NCBI GenBank assembly: GCA_016703895.1
Contig: JADJBE010000008.1
Location: forward strand, 66,492-130,491
Direction: 5' to 3'
DNA length: 64,000 bases
Origin: Pseudomonadota bacterium
GTDB taxonomy: Bacteria > Pseudomonadota > Gammaproteobacteria > Steroidobacterales > Steroidobacteraceae
Positions 63,110 through 64,000 of the stretch are shown one piece after another. Below the pieces are notes generated by a model. It was not told the DNA's origin. It did no database searches and worked only from the letters and a program-made list of their open reading frames with translations. A program made the position numbers and the translations under genes. Numbering within the stretch: position 1 is the stretch's first letter; each line of letters starts with the position of its first letter.

Positions 63110-63980
63110 AGGGGCGCTTTGTGCCTGTTGCCCGTTGAGCAGGGCGAATAGTCAGCCGCCGTGCGAGCGATGTTGCTGTCAAAGGAGCAGCCGAAACGGC
63201 TCATTGGCAGTATCGCAATCAGTGGCACGGTCGGTGCTAACTGATCTCGCGGCTAAGCCTATTAGGAGCGCGGGTGTGCTGTTCTTAGGCGCCGGGTGAT
63301 TCCTCGTAGTCTTGATTTTTCCAGCTTTCGCCCCAGCGAGGCGGACATGCACGACGAAGGTCAACTGTCGCAGCGGGCAACTCCGACGATCAGGCCGTTG
63401 GCAGCGCGAATCCTTTCACCGGTATGCTGCTGGTATTGCGCTCGCCCCACCTTCCGGGTATAGCCGCATTCATGTTGTTGCCGTCCTTGGCTACGGCGCA
63501 ATCGCTACTAAAGAGTAGTGTGATGTTGTTTCCGGGGCTTTCAGCAGCGTCGACCAACGAGCGCGGATATTCAGTCGCATCTACTATTCCGTCCAAACGT
63601 TGACGGTCATTCTCCAGTTCATTCTGACGGGTAGGGTCGCCGCGCGTTTCGGCATTCGGGCTCCGCTCACGGTCGCGCCTCTACTGACAATCGCCGGCTA
63701 GAAGACGCGTGCGGCAATTCCACACACATTCGCAGCACTTGCTGCGGTGATGACCGCTCGCCGCATCGGCAAATATACGTTCGTTCGGTCGGGCCGTGAG
63801 GTGCTATACAGAATACTGGACGTTGAAACGAAGTACAAAGCAAGAAATCTCGATGACGTACCTGTGTGTCGTGGCGGCGATGGATTGGCTGCGCACATGC
63901 AAGGCCAACTCCAACTCCAAGGCGAGGGCGTAGGATCCTCCAATGTTGCGCCGGTCGGTGCAGCTTTCGCCGCGGCGTGA
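63110..63980 (+). pseudogene. Npt1/Npt2-like major facilitator remnant
   Basis: Pieces in several frames read, in order: MLLSKEQPKRLIGSIAISGTVGA, GVLFLGAG, NPFTGMLLVLRSPHLPGIAAFMLL, YYSVQTLTVILQFILTGRVAARFG and TARRIGKYTFVRSGREVLYRI with VETKYKARN. The last matches the REALFTVV...EKYKAK-type motif of ATP:ADP-antiporter-like (Npt) transporters. The gene is broken by many indels and may extend past 64000. Bases 63001-63109 show nothing clear. Confidence 0.6.
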
Positions 63981-64000
63981 ACGATTGTTGGATGGCGGCT

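Noticed and set aside
1..64000. Frequent CTAAC/GTTAG pentamers that looked like a distributed motif
   Set aside because: A rough count of about 60 sites is not above what base composition predicts for a pentamer on both strands.
1..64000. CRISPR arrays, rRNA genes, prophage
   Set aside because: No regularly spaced repeats, no rRNA sequence and no phage structural genes seen.

Overview
The window looks like a chromosome segment of a GC-rich gammaproteobacterium, probably from the Xanthomonadales / Nevskiales / Steroidobacterales neighbourhood. This rests on gene order and families, not on a search: a dapF-DUF484-xerC-hslV-hslU string, ubiK-comM next to amtB, engB next to cytochrome c4 and dsbA, an LptM lipoprotein, and an arginine operon that uses the acyl-ornithine type of transcarbamylase. 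There are no rRNAs, no CRISPR array and no prophage; one tRNA-Arg(CCG) is present.

Layout. 0-8.4 kb: a fasciclin protein, a CarH-like B12/light-sensing MerR regulator, a DUF1800/DUF1501 pair and a large Ig-repeat lipoprotein. 8.4-14.9 kb (minus strand): a CoA-binding protein, dapF, DUF484, xerC, hslV, hslU and a SulP transporter, tightly packed and overlapping. 15-24.7 kb: an iron-sulfur flavin reductase, a LytS/LytR-type two-component pair, a beta-hydroxyacid dehydrogenase, amtB with a sigma-54-like promoter, ubiK, comM, a membrane-anchored SDR and a cytochrome c5. 24.7-35.4 kb: tRNA-Arg, CorA, DsbA, cytochrome c4, EngB, an outer-membrane barrel, an exported SDR, YegP, a phospholipase D and polA. 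35.4-44.8 kb: one long minus-strand operon, argR-argG-(P-loop protein)-argC-argD-argF'-argB-argH-thioesterase-small membrane protein-lptM, headed by an ARG box. It holds no argA, argJ or argE, and its transcarbamylase lacks two residues associated with acetylornithine specificity.

44.9-48.5 kb carries a possible flavinylation module (ApbE, a b-type membrane cytochrome, an FMN_bind protein) around a Tat-signalled methyltransferase. 48.5-53.3 kb is a scrapyard: a 214-bp element with perfect 37-bp inverted ends, an RHS scrap, a truncated RES-domain gene, and a decayed IS66 element carrying a pRiA4b ORF-3-like passenger. 53.3-63 kb is an unusual accessory cluster: three Tat-signalled DUF1838 paralogues, a beta-propeller (SMP-30-like) protein, three exported NmrA-like NAD(P)-binding proteins, an exported cyclase-family hydrolase fused in frame to one of them, and a PepSY membrane protein. 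The last kilobase is a decayed Npt1/Npt2-like transporter.

Two themes cross the window. First, many genes that should be intact (xerC, amtB, argG, the reductase, the arg-operon P-loop gene, the propeller) carry single-base indels, mostly in or next to short homopolymers. This is either assembly error or widespread decay, and it must be settled before any of them is called dead. Second, several enzymes that need cytoplasmic cofactors (NAD(P)-binding SDR/NmrA proteins, a SAM methyltransferase) carry Sec, Tat or anchor sequences at their N-termini.
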